Positions 8,819 through 20,100 of a stretch of 64,000 nt of DNA are shown here, piece after piece. The stretch covers positions 258,277 through 322,276 of the forward strand of contig NPFB01000001.1 of assembly GCA_014084085.1 (NCBI GenBank), given 5' to 3'. Numbering within the stretch: position 1 is the first letter of the stretch; the number at the start of each line of letters is the position of its first letter. The position numbers and the translations under genes were made by a program. The stretch is from Hondaea fermentalgiana. Taxonomy: Eukaryota; Sar; Bigyra; Thraustochytrida; Thraustochytriidae. The notes beneath the pieces are model-generated. The model had not been told where the DNA came from, ran no database searches, and saw nothing but the letters and a program-made list of their open reading frames with translations.

Positions 8819-10321
8819 ATGGCGACGACGGAAGCAGGCCCCGCGGTCGGGACCAGGCCCGGCGAGGCGAGTGCAGATCGACTCGGCAGCCAGCTCGAGG
8901 AGCTGCGAACGACGTCCGGTGACGCGAGCCCGCGGCGCGACGAGCAAGAACTCAGAGCGAGTGTCCCGCCTCCGCTGGCAGACAGCGACGAGGAAGACGA
9001 GGACGGGGAGGACGAGGACGAGGAACAGCACGAGGACGGAGAGGAGGTTTGCGATGTGACAAAGTCGAATCAGCATGAAATGGCACAGAATAACGTCCCG
9101 ATGAAGAACGCCGAGGTGCCGCCAACGCAAGACGGGGAGGATGGCCCAACGCTCATGGAGCAAATGCAAGCAGCTAGCGAGGCCGCTCAAGCGAAAATCC
9201 AGGCGCAAAAAGAGGCAGAGCGCAAACGCATGGACGAAAGCTTTGGCGCAGGACTTGCAGACGCCATGAAAGCCAACCTTCGGCGACAGAAAAACCGTGC
9301 TGCAGAGCTTGACAAACTCAAAAACCTGGGCAACACAGCCTTTAAGGAGTCCAAGCTCGACGAGGCGCGCACCACGTACACGCGTGCCATCGAGCACTGC
9401 AAGGCCTCTGGGTTTGAGCCCGGCTGGTATGAAGACGAGGCTGCGCTCTTTTGCAACCGTGCGCTCGTGGCACTCAAGCTCGGCGATGCCAAAGCTGCAG
9501 AGGCGGACGCAACAGAGGCCATTTCGCTTCGACCCACATGGGCCAAAGCCCACGTCCGTCGCGCACTCGCTCTTCGCACGCTTGGCCGTCACCAAGACGC
9601 CAAACAGTGTCTCGAGCGCGGTTCGTCAAAAGTGAGCGCCAAGGAAAAGCCTGCTATGGAGCGCGAATTCCAAAAAATGTACCCAGACGCCTACGATGTC
9701 TACAAGATGCCGGTCATTGGCGGAAACAAACAGCGCGACAGTAGTAGCAAAGAAAACAAGCAAGGCACAAACTCTAAACCCAAAAGCGAAGACGCCAGAT
9801 GGGAGATTCCAGAGGCGCAAAAGGTAGTGCGAGAGCTGGAAAAGGGCGACTGGGCCAACCAAAAGCTTCAAGAAAGAATTCTTGCTAACCCAATCCTCGC
9901 ACGGGGCATGGCGGATCCACGGAGCGCGGCCCTTTTCCAACGCATCCAGGAGAACCCGACAGCCGCAATGAAGGAGTATGGTACGACACCTGATGCTCGC
10001 GCGTTTATCGAAGAGTTCATGAAAACCTTGGGTGAACACTTCACTGAGATGGGCACAGAGCTTGAAAAACAGCAAGTTCAAGCTGCTGTCGAAGCCACAG
10101 CACCAGCGGTCATGACGCAGGAAGAAGCCAAGGTCCAGCGCGAGGTGAAAAAGGTCCTGGCTCGCGACGATTTACGCGAGATTCTCTCGGACCCTGAGAC
10201 GCAAGCTGTCATGCAAAAGTGCGCTGCGGACCCTACCAAGCTGCAGGAGTACATGCAGGATCCAAAGTGGCGCAATCGTTTTGCACTGATGCGTGACAAT
10301 GGTCTCATTCGATTCGAGTAA
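8819..10321 (+). CDS. TPR / STI1 (DP) domain co-chaperone, Hop/Hip-like
   Basis: A 500-residue protein starting at the ATG at 8819. Residues 1-100 are acidic and disordered. Residues about 155-275 form three TPR helices pairs, opening with LKNLGNTAFKESKLDEA and including the carboxylate-clamp-like Asn and Lys/Arg residues seen in Hsp70/Hsp90 binders. Two STI1/DP modules follow: about 360-410 (ILANPILARGMADPRS, then NPTAAMKEYG) and about 440-500 (VLARDDLREILSDPETQAVM, DPTKLQEYM, ending in NGLIRFE). This order, TPR then DP, resembles Hop/Sti1, Hip and related co-chaperones, but only one TPR block is present, so it is not a full Hop. It probably acts in the cytosol in client transfer between Hsp70 and Hsp90. 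AATAAA occurs at 10348, shortly after the stop. Confidence 0.85.
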   Translation: MATTEAGPAVGTRPGEASADRLGSQLEELRTTSGDASPRRDEQELRASVPPPLADSDEEDEDGEDEDEEQHEDGEEVCDVTKSNQHEMAQNNVPMKNAEVPPTQDGEDGPTLMEQMQAASEAAQAKIQAQKEAERKRMDESFGAGLADAMKANLRRQKNRAAELDKLKNLGNTAFKESKLDEARTTYTRAIEHCKASGFEPGWYEDEAALFCNRALVALKLGDAKAAEADATEAISLRPTWAKAHVRRALALRTLGRHQDAKQCLERGSSKVSAKEKPAMEREFQKMYPDAYDVYKMPVIGGNKQRDSSSKENKQGTNSKPKSEDARWEIPEAQKVVRELEKGDWANQKLQERILANPILARGMADPRSAALFQRIQENPTAAMKEYGTTPDARAFIEEFMKTLGEHFTEMGTELEKQQVQAAVEATAPAVMTQEEAKVQREVKKVLARDDLREILSDPETQAVMQKCAADPTKLQEYMQDPKWRNRFALMRDNGLIRFE

Positions 10322-10575
10322 GACTGCTGTAGTTTTTCCTTATAAATAATAAACAGCAAAGACCTTTGGTCTCCTGCGTCACCGCTCATCCGAAAAGAAG
10401 GAACGCCGAAGTCAGAACTGCGTTTTGGGAATTCAGAAAGATCAAATAAGGAAAAATGCAATTGATACTTTTGCATGTGAAATGCAAGGTTTTGTATGAT
10501 ACACAGGCTTGTGGTACAAAGTAATGCCCCCGCCCCCCTCCCAGAGAGGACAATTGTTCTCAAGCTTTTGCTTTT

Positions 10576-13014
10576 CTAAGAGGACGGCAGCCGGTTGCGT
10601 GAAATGAGGAAAAAGGCATAGACGCGCTGACAAGGATCTGTAAAATCCGTCGCGGCGAGGTCGTACATGCCAGCTCCCAAAACGAGCGGGTCCTCGGAGG
10701 TTGCGCTTGAGGGCATTCGGAACTTGATTGATCGCGTGTAATTATTGTAGTTTCCTGCCGTAAGCAGAAAGGGCGATCCGGGGACTCCCAGATTGATTTT
10801 TGCCGTGTACATTTCCGCATCTGCAGGATAAATGTCCCTCGTAAGCATGACATTGTTTCCAGTAACCCAGAAAGTTGGCGATCCATCAGCGGGAATGATC
10901 TGTGATGCGGCATCTACGCGCCGCCTTCCCTCCCCGCTTCTATCACTATCGCTGCCGCCAACCGTGACCCCATCGTACGCCTCTCCTTCATCAAGAGAGA
11001 CCGAGGACAGGATAGAGGCACTCTTGGCAGCCATGGTCGTTTCCGTCTCGTTCATATAGTACGCAGACTCTTCAATTGGGGGTGTCGTTCCATCGATTTC
11101 GGGATCGCTGCCTGAGTTCATAGCCACATAGTCGCTATAGACTTGGACAAACTCCTCGAGACCCGATTGAGAGCAATTCCATTCGCCAAAAACAGTTTCA
11201 CGCGGAGCCCACGCGAGACTCAGCTCAAAACCGGTACGGTTCATATCGCTCCAGTACATGTATTTGCTCGTACTGCTTGTGGTCGACGTTGAGGCATTGT
11301 CGTAAAGAGGCGCAATGTCCCAAATGGTAATGCCATTTACCAAGAGACCGAGCAGGCCAGCTTGAAGGACGATCGAGTAGCGCAGTCGCGGCTGACCCTG
11401 GAAGAGCATCATACCGAGCCCGCCGAACATGTAGTGATGCAGGTGCAGAGACAAGTAAGACGAGGTGGCAATCGAGACAATTAGGACTATGACTGCCGTT
11501 CCAACAGCATAAAGAAGGACCTCTTTCAACATTCTGGCGCGATAAAAGAGTCCAAGTTGCACGGCGACGAGAGGCGTGCCAATGCCGACGATGAGCGCAA
11601 TGCCTAAAATCGCGCCCGCCGAGGTAATGCCGCCGCTCGTGAGTATTGTGTCAATGCCCACGTTTGCAAACATGTCAAAATGAATGCCAAACCAAAAGGG
11701 CAAAAAGTAAAAGAGAAGTCCGTCGATGGGGTGCGAGCGAGGGTCGGGAAAAGTGTTTCGGGCGATACGCGGCCATAATGCCATGCCAAAAAGCACAATG
11801 ACCAAAAGGCGTGTCGAGCGGTCATTGAGGACCTGTGCAAAGCTCGAATAGTACCTGTACTCGGTCACTAGGTACAAGTAGCCCGAGCAAAGCATGACGA
11901 GGAAAAGATACCACGGCGAAGGCCTCACAAAGAGAAAGGTGACCACCATGACGAGGAAAATGTATACGTCAAGATACGATCGCATGGCATTGCATTGGCC
12001 ATTGGCCACAGCTCGAAGCTCAAAGCTGCGCGGAAACCATCCTTCGTACGCCTCTGCGACCACGCCATTTCGCGTGGAGCTCGTGTAGTTGGTCTGTGCT
12101 CCGGTGAATTTGATCTCAAAGCATCCCCCGTCTTTTGCCTCAATGACACCGGCATGAATTGCAGCAGCGCAGACGCGGCTCGTCGCGGTGTAAACCTCAG
12201 ACCCATATACGGGCGAGCTGTAGTCGTTAAGACAGTGGTCCGGGCAGCGCAGGGTGTACCATAGTTCCGTTTCGAGTGGCCTGCAGTCCATGCCACCAAG
12301 GCCGCAGTCCATGTCGAGGGCCGAGGCGTTTGACCAGTACTGTGCCGAGCAGCTCACTGGCGTAGGGCGCTCGCCGGACATGCCCATGTAGTCAATGTAG
12401 GCCAGCCCAAAGAAGGCGCCAAGAATGATGCACGTGTACATGGCCAGCATCCAAGGTCCGTACTTTGCGCGAACGCGTTTGCCGCATCGAAATGTCTTGA
12501 GGACGTGCGAGGTTCCCCAGAAGCCGCTCTGCAAGCGCGGCAGAGGCGCCTCACGGAGGTCCATGCAGAGCATTTGGTCCTTGTAGCACCTGCAGAAAGA
12601 GACTCGTTCCCTATAGTAGTGCACCTCGCTGTCCCCTTCCTGGCTTTCCAGGTCACTCTGCGCACGATGTCTTTGCATCGCAGCTCGCGAGGTATCGCAG
12701 GGGTGCGCACAACCGCATCCCGGCATGAACTCCTCGCCAAAGATGAAGATGCGTCTCTCCAGCACATGGTCACCGGTCTCTAGACTGCTTGCGACCTCCC
12801 TCCGCTGGTGCCTGCCCTGCTCGCCGTCCCTGGCAGCCTGGCCTGGCTTCGCCGGCGAGCTCCACGCCGCCTCGGCCGCCGCTTGCGCGCGGTGCACCTC
12901 GTCCATGCCTTCTTCATGGTCATCCCCATCCCTGTCGCTCGCCGGCGTGGACGCGCCCGACGACGAGTCCGACTCGCGCCGGAAGGCCGTGAGTCCTTGC
13001 TCGTCGGCGCGCAT
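10576..13014 (-). CDS. LCCL domain multi-pass membrane protein
   Basis: An 812-residue protein; start taken at the ATG at 13014, as the longer frame begins only with GTG. The cytosolic N-terminus is acidic and has a Cys-rich stretch (GCGCAHPCD, FCRCYKDQMLCMD). One membrane segment (MLAMYTCIILGAFFGLAYI) is followed by an LCCL domain, roughly residues 240-330, with the hallmark RCPDHC, VYGSEVYTATSRVCAAAIHAG and GCFEIKF. At least eight further membrane spans follow, then a 250-residue Ser/Asp-rich lumenal or extracellular tail that closes with QRVYAFFLISRN. This arrangement, an LCCL domain before a bundle of helices, resembles fungal LCCL membrane proteins, which are of unknown function. It is convergent with the TPR gene. 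Confidence 0.8.
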   Translation of the reverse strand: MRADEQGLTAFRRESDSSSGASTPASDRDGDDHEEGMDEVHRAQAAAEAAWSSPAKPGQAARDGEQGRHQRREVASSLETGDHVLERRIFIFGEEFMPGCGCAHPCDTSRAAMQRHRAQSDLESQEGDSEVHYYRERVSFCRCYKDQMLCMDLREAPLPRLQSGFWGTSHVLKTFRCGKRVRAKYGPWMLAMYTCIILGAFFGLAYIDYMGMSGERPTPVSCSAQYWSNASALDMDCGLGGMDCRPLETELWYTLRCPDHCLNDYSSPVYGSEVYTATSRVCAAAIHAGVIEAKDGGCFEIKFTGAQTNYTSSTRNGVVAEAYEGWFPRSFELRAVANGQCNAMRSYLDVYIFLVMVVTFLFVRPSPWYLFLVMLCSGYLYLVTEYRYYSSFAQVLNDRSTRLLVIVLFGMALWPRIARNTFPDPRSHPIDGLLFYFLPFWFGIHFDMFANVGIDTILTSGGITSAGAILGIALIVGIGTPLVAVQLGLFYRARMLKEVLLYAVGTAVIVLIVSIATSSYLSLHLHHYMFGGLGMMLFQGQPRLRYSIVLQAGLLGLLVNGITIWDIAPLYDNASTSTTSSTSKYMYWSDMNRTGFELSLAWAPRETVFGEWNCSQSGLEEFVQVYSDYVAMNSGSDPEIDGTTPPIEESAYYMNETETTMAAKSASILSSVSLDEGEAYDGVTVGGSDSDRSGEGRRRVDAASQIIPADGSPTFWVTGNNVMLTRDIYPADAEMYTAKINLGVPGSPFLLTAGNYNNYTRSIKFRMPSSATSEDPLVLGAGMYDLAATDFTDPCQRVYAFFLISRNRLPSS

Positions 13015-13514
13015 GGCGCCCGTCCGTTGCCGCTCTGCTCCGCAACGCTCTGCTCGGCCGCGCGCGCAAACCGCGCAAGGTAAAGTAGGTATGTATGCTA
13101 TGGCTTTGGTGCGCACACCAAAGTGGGACGCGCGGCGCGAGTCCCCGCGCGTGCACCGCGCTCTCTTCCTTCTTCTCCTTCTTCGCTCTTACGGCGCACG
13201 CGGTGCTTAGCGACCGCGACGAGCTCGCGCCGCGCGTGCTTGCTTGCTCGCTTGCTTGCTTGCTTTCCCAATCTGCTGCGCTCGCGCGGATGATTGGCGA
13301 GCGCCGGGGCGACGCGAGCCCAGGCCGGAGCAGGCCGAGCGAGGCCGGCTGGCGGCCGAGGTCGCGCGGGAAACGGGGCGGGAAGCGGGGCCGAAGCGAG
13401 GCGGAGCTTCGATCGACGCTAAAGCGCGATCAGGAGAGCGACGACCGCTTTCCTCCGCTCGACGCCAAGCAAGCAAGTGAGACCGCCGCCGCCGCCGCCG
13501 CTGCTGTTCTTGTT

Positions 13515-13540
13515 GCTGCTGCTGCTGCTGCTGCTGCTGC
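13515..13540. repeat. (CTG)n triplet repeat
   Basis: Uninterrupted CTG triplets in the 3-kb gap upstream of the LCCL gene. A second (TGC)n run lies at 14041-14072. Confidence 0.85.
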
Positions 13541-13603
13541 AAATGATGATGATGCGAGAGGAACTTGAGGCCGACGCCAAGACTGGGCTCGGAGGGCCCT
13601 GCG

Positions 13604-13629
13604 CAGCTAGCTAGCTAGCTAGCTAGCTA
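13604..13629. repeat. (GCTA)n microsatellite
   Basis: About six copies of GCTA, self-complementary, in the gap between the LCCL and methyltransferase genes. Confidence 0.85.
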
Positions 13630-14038
13630 ATTGCCTGGACGCGAGCCAGGCGGACCTTGCAGCCAACTTTTAGAGGTTTGTTTGGTCCTGGTTGGTGTGT
13701 TTGCTTGGCGCGCCGGGGTGCAAAGAAAGGAAGGAAGAACGCAAGCAAGCGCGAGGGGCGCGACCAGTCCCGTCTGCCCGGCCAGAGAGAGCTGTGAATG
13801 ACCGCAGCTTGGCCAGGGCGGGGTGGAACGGCAAAATCGCAGCGAACCTGGGTCAGCCTGAATTGCTTTGCTGCTTATGAAGCAGGACAAAGTGTCGCTG
13901 ATTCCAGGTCGGCTTGGCCTGCGTTCGGGCACAAGGACCACCGCCAAATTCCTTGACTCGACGATGGTGGCGGGGAAGGGAGAATGGTTGAGCGATGGGT
14001 CAGACAGACGACGATAGCTGACCGTTTGCACCGCTTAC

Positions 14039-14040
<2 letters not shown>

Positions 14041-14072
<32 letters not shown>
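14041..14072. repeat. (TGC)n triplet repeat
   Basis: About ten TGC triplets, non-coding as far as can be seen. Confidence 0.9.
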
Positions 14073-14074
<2 letters not shown>

Positions 14075-14310
14075 TCTTGTTGCACCGCGCGCGCTGCAGC
14101 TGCAAGCCTTGCACCGCGTGCGAGCGTGCGCGTGCACAGCAGGTGTCTCCGTCCCAGCCGACCCGACCCAGCGACGTTTCGGAATGGGAGGGCCTTTTCT
14201 GCTGCTGCATGCACCCACGCTTACGCACGCAAGACTGACCGCATCGCGGTTGGCAGTGCAGCTGGAGCAAGCAGGTTTCATGAGAAGGTTGACCGATGGC
14301 TTCTCCGCGG

Positions 14311-14361
14311 CAGAGCAGAGCAGAGCAGAGCAGAGCAGAGCAGAGCAGAGCAGAGCAGAGC
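14311..14361. repeat. (CAGAG)n pentanucleotide array
   Basis: Ten tandem copies of CAGAG in an otherwise gene-free region; read directly from the sequence. Confidence 0.9.
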
Positions 14362-16037
14362 GATCGGCCGCCATCACTCAGTAGCAGCAGCTGCAGCTGC
14401 AGCAGATGGCTTTGTTTGTACAATGTGCCGTGGCCGATCACTGGGCCTGCTTGACTGATGCGACTGACCCCCCGGCAACTCCAATTCGCCACCACGCCTG
14501 CCCCAGCGCCGCTTGTTGGAGGCTCGGCCCAGCGATAGCGACAGCGATCCGCGGCCGTAAGACGACATGCAGATGGTGAGAGGCCGCGCGAGAGGCACGA
14601 AGCACGCGACAGCGCCAGGTACGCGGCTCCTCGTCCGAGGCGAAACGCCTGCGGTGAGGCACCCAAACTCGAAGAGACCACGAGCGTGGCGACATACAGT
14701 AACGGCGGGAAGAGCCGTTAGGGTCGCTTTGAGATCATCATCGATCCGTGATGTCACCGTGACTGCAGGCCTTGGTAAGACTCATTGCGTCGCCCTTCTC
14801 AGTCGGACGGCCCAATTCTTTCGCACGCACGATGCAGCGGCCACTGCATCCTACGAGAGTGGGTGTAAACAACGACAGATGATGTCAGGAACTGCAGGCA
14901 TGTGGAACAAATGCTTGCCAGCTCACCAGCCAGCCAGCTAGCTAGCCATCCAGCCGATGGCGCCGGATGGCGTGCTTACCAATGGCGTGGCTGCGGACGA
15001 ATTGTAAACCGCAGTTTTCTGATCGTGAAATCGGGATGGATTGAGACAGAAAATGCGACGAAGGAGGCCTGCACCGCGTCTACTTTCGACCGCAAGTCAC
15101 TGTAACATGGCCTCGTTGCTTAAGGTCGCGTTTCACTTGGGCTCGATGACACTGAAGAAATCATTTGGTCAAAAGAGCAGCTTGCAGCAGCAAGGGACGG
15201 ACCTCTTGCCGCCTCCGCGAATTGAACACCGCGGTTTCGCGTGTGGATATCTTGAAGAAAGGCGCACGGTAACTTCCCAACTTCGATCAATAGATGCGCC
15301 TTCTTTGGAGACACTTGAAGAGCAGCAGTACCCGTGGGAGAGTATCGCGAATCCCATGTTCTCGTTTCGCAGCTTCGACTGCAGGATTGGTGTGGCGCTC
15401 CTTGAGCAGTTCATGAATAAAAGTGCTTTGTTCCGACGACCAGCGCCGCTCATTAACTAGTTATGCTGGGACGACGTCGAAAGCAAAGGTCGCATTGCCC
15501 CTAAACATATCTTACACTTGTGTTCCAAGGTACAGTATACTCCTTAAGTGAGCAAAGCCAGTCTCCAGGCGCAAGGACCGCACTTGCAGCCTTCTCGTCG
15601 AAGCTGCGCTCGCCTTTTCTTTTGCTTTTGTGCCTTGCGTAGCTCAACGTTTGGATGTGCCTTGATCCACCATTGCACGTCACTTGCCAAGATTTTCGAT
15701 CTCAAGTTTTTCAGCAGACACCTTTTCGTTTCGTTTTTCATGCAAGGTCATTCCTCGTCGTTCGGATTTGCCGTTATGCTTAGCGGCGATATAAGCGCTG
15801 CGTGTGGTGTTCCGCAGATGATGCTCTCTTTGCAGCGGATTCGAGCTCCCGGCTGGTGAGCATGTTCACCTGCAAGTCCGCCTGGCGATTTTCTACATTC
15901 ATTGAGGCAACGCAGCGCAAAAGCGGTCTGTAGCCGGTGTTCTGGCGCTGATGATGTAGGACGTCTTCGACGGACGTCTAGCAGTCGTCTTTGCGCACAA
16001 TTTTCGCCACGACGGCAAATCGCACTCTGCGAAGACC

Positions 16038-16934
16038 ATGAAGCGCGAGGGCGAGAGCGAGGTTGAGGGCGAGGGCGAAACCACGAAGCGCGCGCGAGGC
16101 GGCGAGGCCGATGACGAAGCCAAGGGTGCGGCCATAGACTCGCACAGCGGAGACGGCGCAGCCGCCGCGGCGGTAGCCGCGGGCACCACCAGCGCGAACA
16201 ACGACGAGGACGAAAAGGAGGAGGGCGAGCTGAGCGAGGACGAAGGTGAGATCGACGACGCGCCGGGCGGCTTCAAGGCGCGCGCAGACAAAGCGTGGCG
16301 TCTCGATCTCAAACGTCCCTCGCGCGACCGTATTGCCAAGATTCCGCTCGAGTGGGCCTGCTCGCGCGGCAAGCCCTTGGAGGGCCTGTGGCTCGAATTC
16401 GGCGTCTTCTCCGGCAAAACCATCAACCTTATGGCGCGCCACGCGCCGCCCGGGCGCACCGTCTATGGATTCGACACATTCGAGGGCCTCCCCGAAAGCT
16501 GGCGAGATAAATTTGACAAAGGTACCTTTGATTGCAAAGGGAAATTCCCCAAGGTTGCCGACAACGTCACTCTCGTCAAGGGTCTCTTTCAGGATTCCCT
16601 CGAGCCCTTTTTGGCAAAACATGACGGAGCCGAAGACCAAAAGGTTGCTGTGGCTCATCTTGATGCCGACTTGTACTCGGCTACAATATATACCTTGCGC
16701 CAGCTTGCGCCGAGAATTGTCCCTGGGACGCTTCTTGTTTTTGACGAACTCATCAACTATCCGGGCTTTGAAGAGCACGAGTGGAAGGCGCTTCTTGAGG
16801 CTGCCGAAGAGTTCGGGTGGACTTTCGAATGGGTTGCGCAGAGCGCCGCGCTCGAGGATCCTATCACTGTCGAGATTCCAGAGGCCCAGCAGGTGGCCTT
16901 GCGCATCACGGGCACGAACAAGTTTTTCAGTTAA
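16038..16934 (+). CDS. SAM-dependent O-methyltransferase, TylF/MycF-like fold
   Basis: A 298-residue protein. The first 90 residues are highly charged and disordered, with a basic patch TTKRAR that could be a nuclear signal. The catalytic domain runs from about 100 to 298: motif I is WLEFGVFSGKTI (residues 118-129), followed by VYGFDTFEGLPE (D145), then HLDADLYSAT (D209, D211) and VFDELINYPGF (D236, E237). The acidic residues fit the Mg2+ site known in TylF/MycF macrolide O-methyltransferases. The family match is good, but the substrate is unknown and macrolide chemistry is not implied. The gene is convergent with the LRRC9-like gene, with 194 bp between the stops. Confidence 0.8.
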   Translation: MKREGESEVEGEGETTKRARGGEADDEAKGAAIDSHSGDGAAAAAVAAGTTSANNDEDEKEEGELSEDEGEIDDAPGGFKARADKAWRLDLKRPSRDRIAKIPLEWACSRGKPLEGLWLEFGVFSGKTINLMARHAPPGRTVYGFDTFEGLPESWRDKFDKGTFDCKGKFPKVADNVTLVKGLFQDSLEPFLAKHDGAEDQKVAVAHLDADLYSATIYTLRQLAPRIVPGTLLVFDELINYPGFEEHEWKALLEAAEEFGWTFEWVAQSAALEDPITVEIPEAQQVALRITGTNKFFS

Positions 16935-17128
16935 TTCAATGTCATGTGCAGTGCAACGCAGCGCGTCTCCTTCTTGTGCGGCAGTCAACTCATCCGCACA
17001 AGGAACCCGTGCCCGAAAGCAAGTTTTTTATGAAGACAAACAAGTTCATCAAGAAATCCTCTTCTTTTCTAATTCCATTTATAGCATGCAATTCACAGAG
17101 ATCTGAAGCGCTGCGGACTTCCAGTTAG

Positions 17129-20100
17129 TCAGCGACGAACCGCCTGTACAAAGGAGCGTCTTCCACTGCGCGAACGCTCCGGCGGCGTCTGCCAGATGGC
17201 CTTGTGGTTGTGGGTATTCGCAAATAGCTTTTGAAACTCGGTGAGACCCGCGTCCTCCGCCGGTCCCGTACTCGACTGCGGTGTCTGTGCAGTACTCGTC
17301 GGAGAAGAAGAAGAAGAAGAAGAAGAAGAAGAAGAAGAAGAAGAAGACATGGACGAGTTTGACGAACCAGACGATGAAGCGCGAGGATGCGTTGCCTGCG
17401 TCTCCTTGCCGACAGGCGTGCCACTTGGAGACTGGCCGTCAGGGCTCACGCGGGGAAGACGCACACGGTCTTCTGGATGACCAGGTCCTCGAGCAACTCT
17501 CCGTTGCGTTTGGTTCGAGTTGTTTACAATTAGATTGAGGTCTTCCGCCGGCTTGCGCGAAACAGGAATGCGGATCCGCGAAGACGAGGTGCGCCGAGAC
17601 CCAGATCCCGCGATCTCCAGGGTCCTCCCGCGTCTTGCCGGACTTTTCGCAACGCCAGCTTCACTTTCCGCGCTGCTGCCGCCGCCGCTACTCCCATTCA
17701 GGCCACCCTTGCCACTTGCAAACCCACCTCGTCCGCACACACCAAAGACTGGCGCTTTGGCGGGGACCTTGCCTGTCACGGTCAAAGCACCAAGATTGAA
17801 GCCACTGGCCCGCTCTCTTGAGTCAGGATTCGAGCTGGCCGGAAGCGTGAGGCCGGAATCTTGGTATGAGCTAGCAATTGGGTCCAAGGACTCAGGCCCC
17901 CCTTGACTCAGAAGTGCATCGGTCCGCAGCCGCTCCTCGTTGGTGATCTCCTTTCCGTCAAGAAACTTGAGTGCCACCATACCAAAAACAACTCTGGAGC
18001 GGTACATTTTCTTGCGCGCCACAGGATTGCCTGCTACCGAGAGCTCGAGCAAAAAGGGAATGCACATGAGTCTGTCGAGCTCGTCGAGGTCAAGCAGACG
18101 ATTGCTGTTGAGGTGCAGCGAATGAAGCTTGACGCATTGCTTTAGATCCCCCAAACTTCGCAAGCCATTGTCTTCCATGTGTAAGCACCGAAGATTTGCC
18201 AACGCAGGCACTTCGCGTTCAAAGGACTCCATCGAACGAAATTTGTTCTTGCTCAGATCCAGTTCACGTAGCCCTGTACAACCCTCGAGGCCGTCCACGA
18301 TTGAGATTTCGTTCCCATCCAGACGCAACACCCTCAGCTCCTTGCAACTGCCCAAATGAAGGTCTTTGATGCTTTCGATTCGGTTCTGACCGAGCTCGAG
18401 ATGTTGCAGCCGGGGAAGGGATGCAAGGACCTTGGCGCCAAGTCCCGTGAGGCGGTTTCTCGACAGCTGCAACACGGTGAGCGACCCCAGTCCTCGGATC
18501 GAGTTCACCGAGACTAGCGTGTTTGCGCCGAGATCAAGAGAGCAAAGATTCGGAAAATGCTCTCCCGTGAGACAGCCCTTTTCGATATCACGTAGCTTGC
18601 TCTGCGAAAGATCAAGCTCGTGTACTTGTTCGTAAAACCGATGACCCACTTGGTCCGTAAGAAATTCTAACGAGAGCCTTCCTGCAAAGCGCTCACGTGC
18701 AGCCGCAACCTCGGTGCGCTCAATACCCACGCCATCAAGCACTTTGAGCTTTTTCAGATAAAACACCACATACAAGCGGTACGCAGACTCCCGCGAGACT
18801 GGGTTCCCCAATGTGTCCAGAATGAGCAGACGCGGCAACCCTCGGAGCTGCTGCAGCTCGCGCAGACCTTCGATCTTATTGTTGCCAATGTACAACTCCA
18901 TGAGACCCGTGAGTCGCGACAAGCCCGACAAAGTTCGAATGTCGTTGTCCTCGAGGCTGAGCTGCGCCAAGTTCGTCAGCCCTTCAAGGCCGCTAATGCG
19001 CGAGATGCGGTTCTTGCCTAGATCGAGCTTTTTCAAGAATTTGCACTCTTGCAAACCGTCCAGCTTGGAAATGCGATTCTCCTCAAGATTCACCTCTTCG
19101 AGCAGCTGGCAATGCGCAAGACACTCCACTGATATCAAATCGTTGCCCGCAAGGGAGACGCTTCGGAGAGACGTCAGCTTGTCAATACCAACGAGGTCCG
19201 GAAGGTGCGCCTTGGTAATCTCGATCTTTTCGACCTCTTTCAGAGAACTGGCCGTAATCGAGGGAGCCAGGCGCCGCGCAAACTGGGCAAGGGTCTCGTC
19301 GTCCAACACGACGATGCGTGCCGCCTCGAGGAGACGATCCCGATCCGTTACTGCCCTTCCGTCCAGCTTGGTAAGCAGCGGAAAGGTCTCGAGGCAGCGT
19401 TTCGTGTACAGAGGTGCCTCGCAAACTGCGTTGCTACTAAGATCCAGCTTGTCCAAGGCCGGGAACCGCGGTCGCATGGCAGTAATATCCCCGAGGCGAT
19501 GAATGAGGTTGTTGTTTAGCTCCAAGTTTTGTAGCTTGCAGAGAGCATCGAGCCCGCTGATGAAGCGAATTGCGTTGTATCCAAGATCCAAATGAACGAG
19601 CTCTACATTCGTGTCGAGACCTTGGATCTCTTGAAGCTCGTTAAAGGAGAGAATGAGAGTCTTGAGCGATTTGCACGTTGCCAAGCCTCGAATCTCCCGC
19701 ACATTGTTACCGTGCAGATTGAGATAGGTGAGCTGCGACAGGCTTGGCTGGCATGTCCAGTTGAGGACAACGAGTTCCGACATTTCCGCAAGTGTTTCAC
19801 GAGCGCGTACGCGAGGCAACATGGCCATGACTTGTTCACAGCGCTTTGTGGTGGTGCCGTGCATCGTCTCAAAACGAGGCAATTGATTCAGGAACTCCAC
19901 GAGTGGCTCGAGCAGTGGACCCACGTCCCCGCTCAAATCAACTTCGCTTGCCTCCACAGTCGCTGGTGTTCGACACGTGGAGGCGGAATCGATCCCAGGC
20001 ATTGTACACTGACGAGCACTCAAGCATTCCTCTGGCACGCAACGAAGACGCACAATGAACTCGGGCAAGACCAGTCGTTTGTCAAAGACAAGGTACTCTT

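Larger units (their letters stand above)
13015..16037. other. 3-kb repeat-rich gene-free gap
   Basis: No convincing gene is visible. The stretch contains GCC/CTG triplets (about 13492-13540), (GCTA)n (about 13604-13629), (TGC)n (14041-14072), an AGAGC pentanucleotide array (14311-14361) and a short CAGCTG run near 14385-14405. Frames of up to about 270 residues cross these repeats but consist of low-complexity Gln, Ser, Leu or Arg runs. It must also contain the promoters of the LCCL gene (minus strand) and of the methyltransferase (plus strand). Confidence 0.55.

Noticed and set aside
8663..9595. 310-residue minus-strand frame over the TPR gene
   Set aside because: Antisense of a clear TPR/STI1 protein.
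13875..14681. 268-residue minus-strand frame in the 3-kb gap
   Set aside because: It consists of poly-Gln, poly-Leu and Ala-Leu-Leu-Cys runs from CTG and CAGAG repeats; no protein-like part.
15978..16988. 336-residue minus-strand frame over the methyltransferase
   Set aside because: Antisense to a clear SAM-binding domain; Leu/Arg/Val-rich with no motif.
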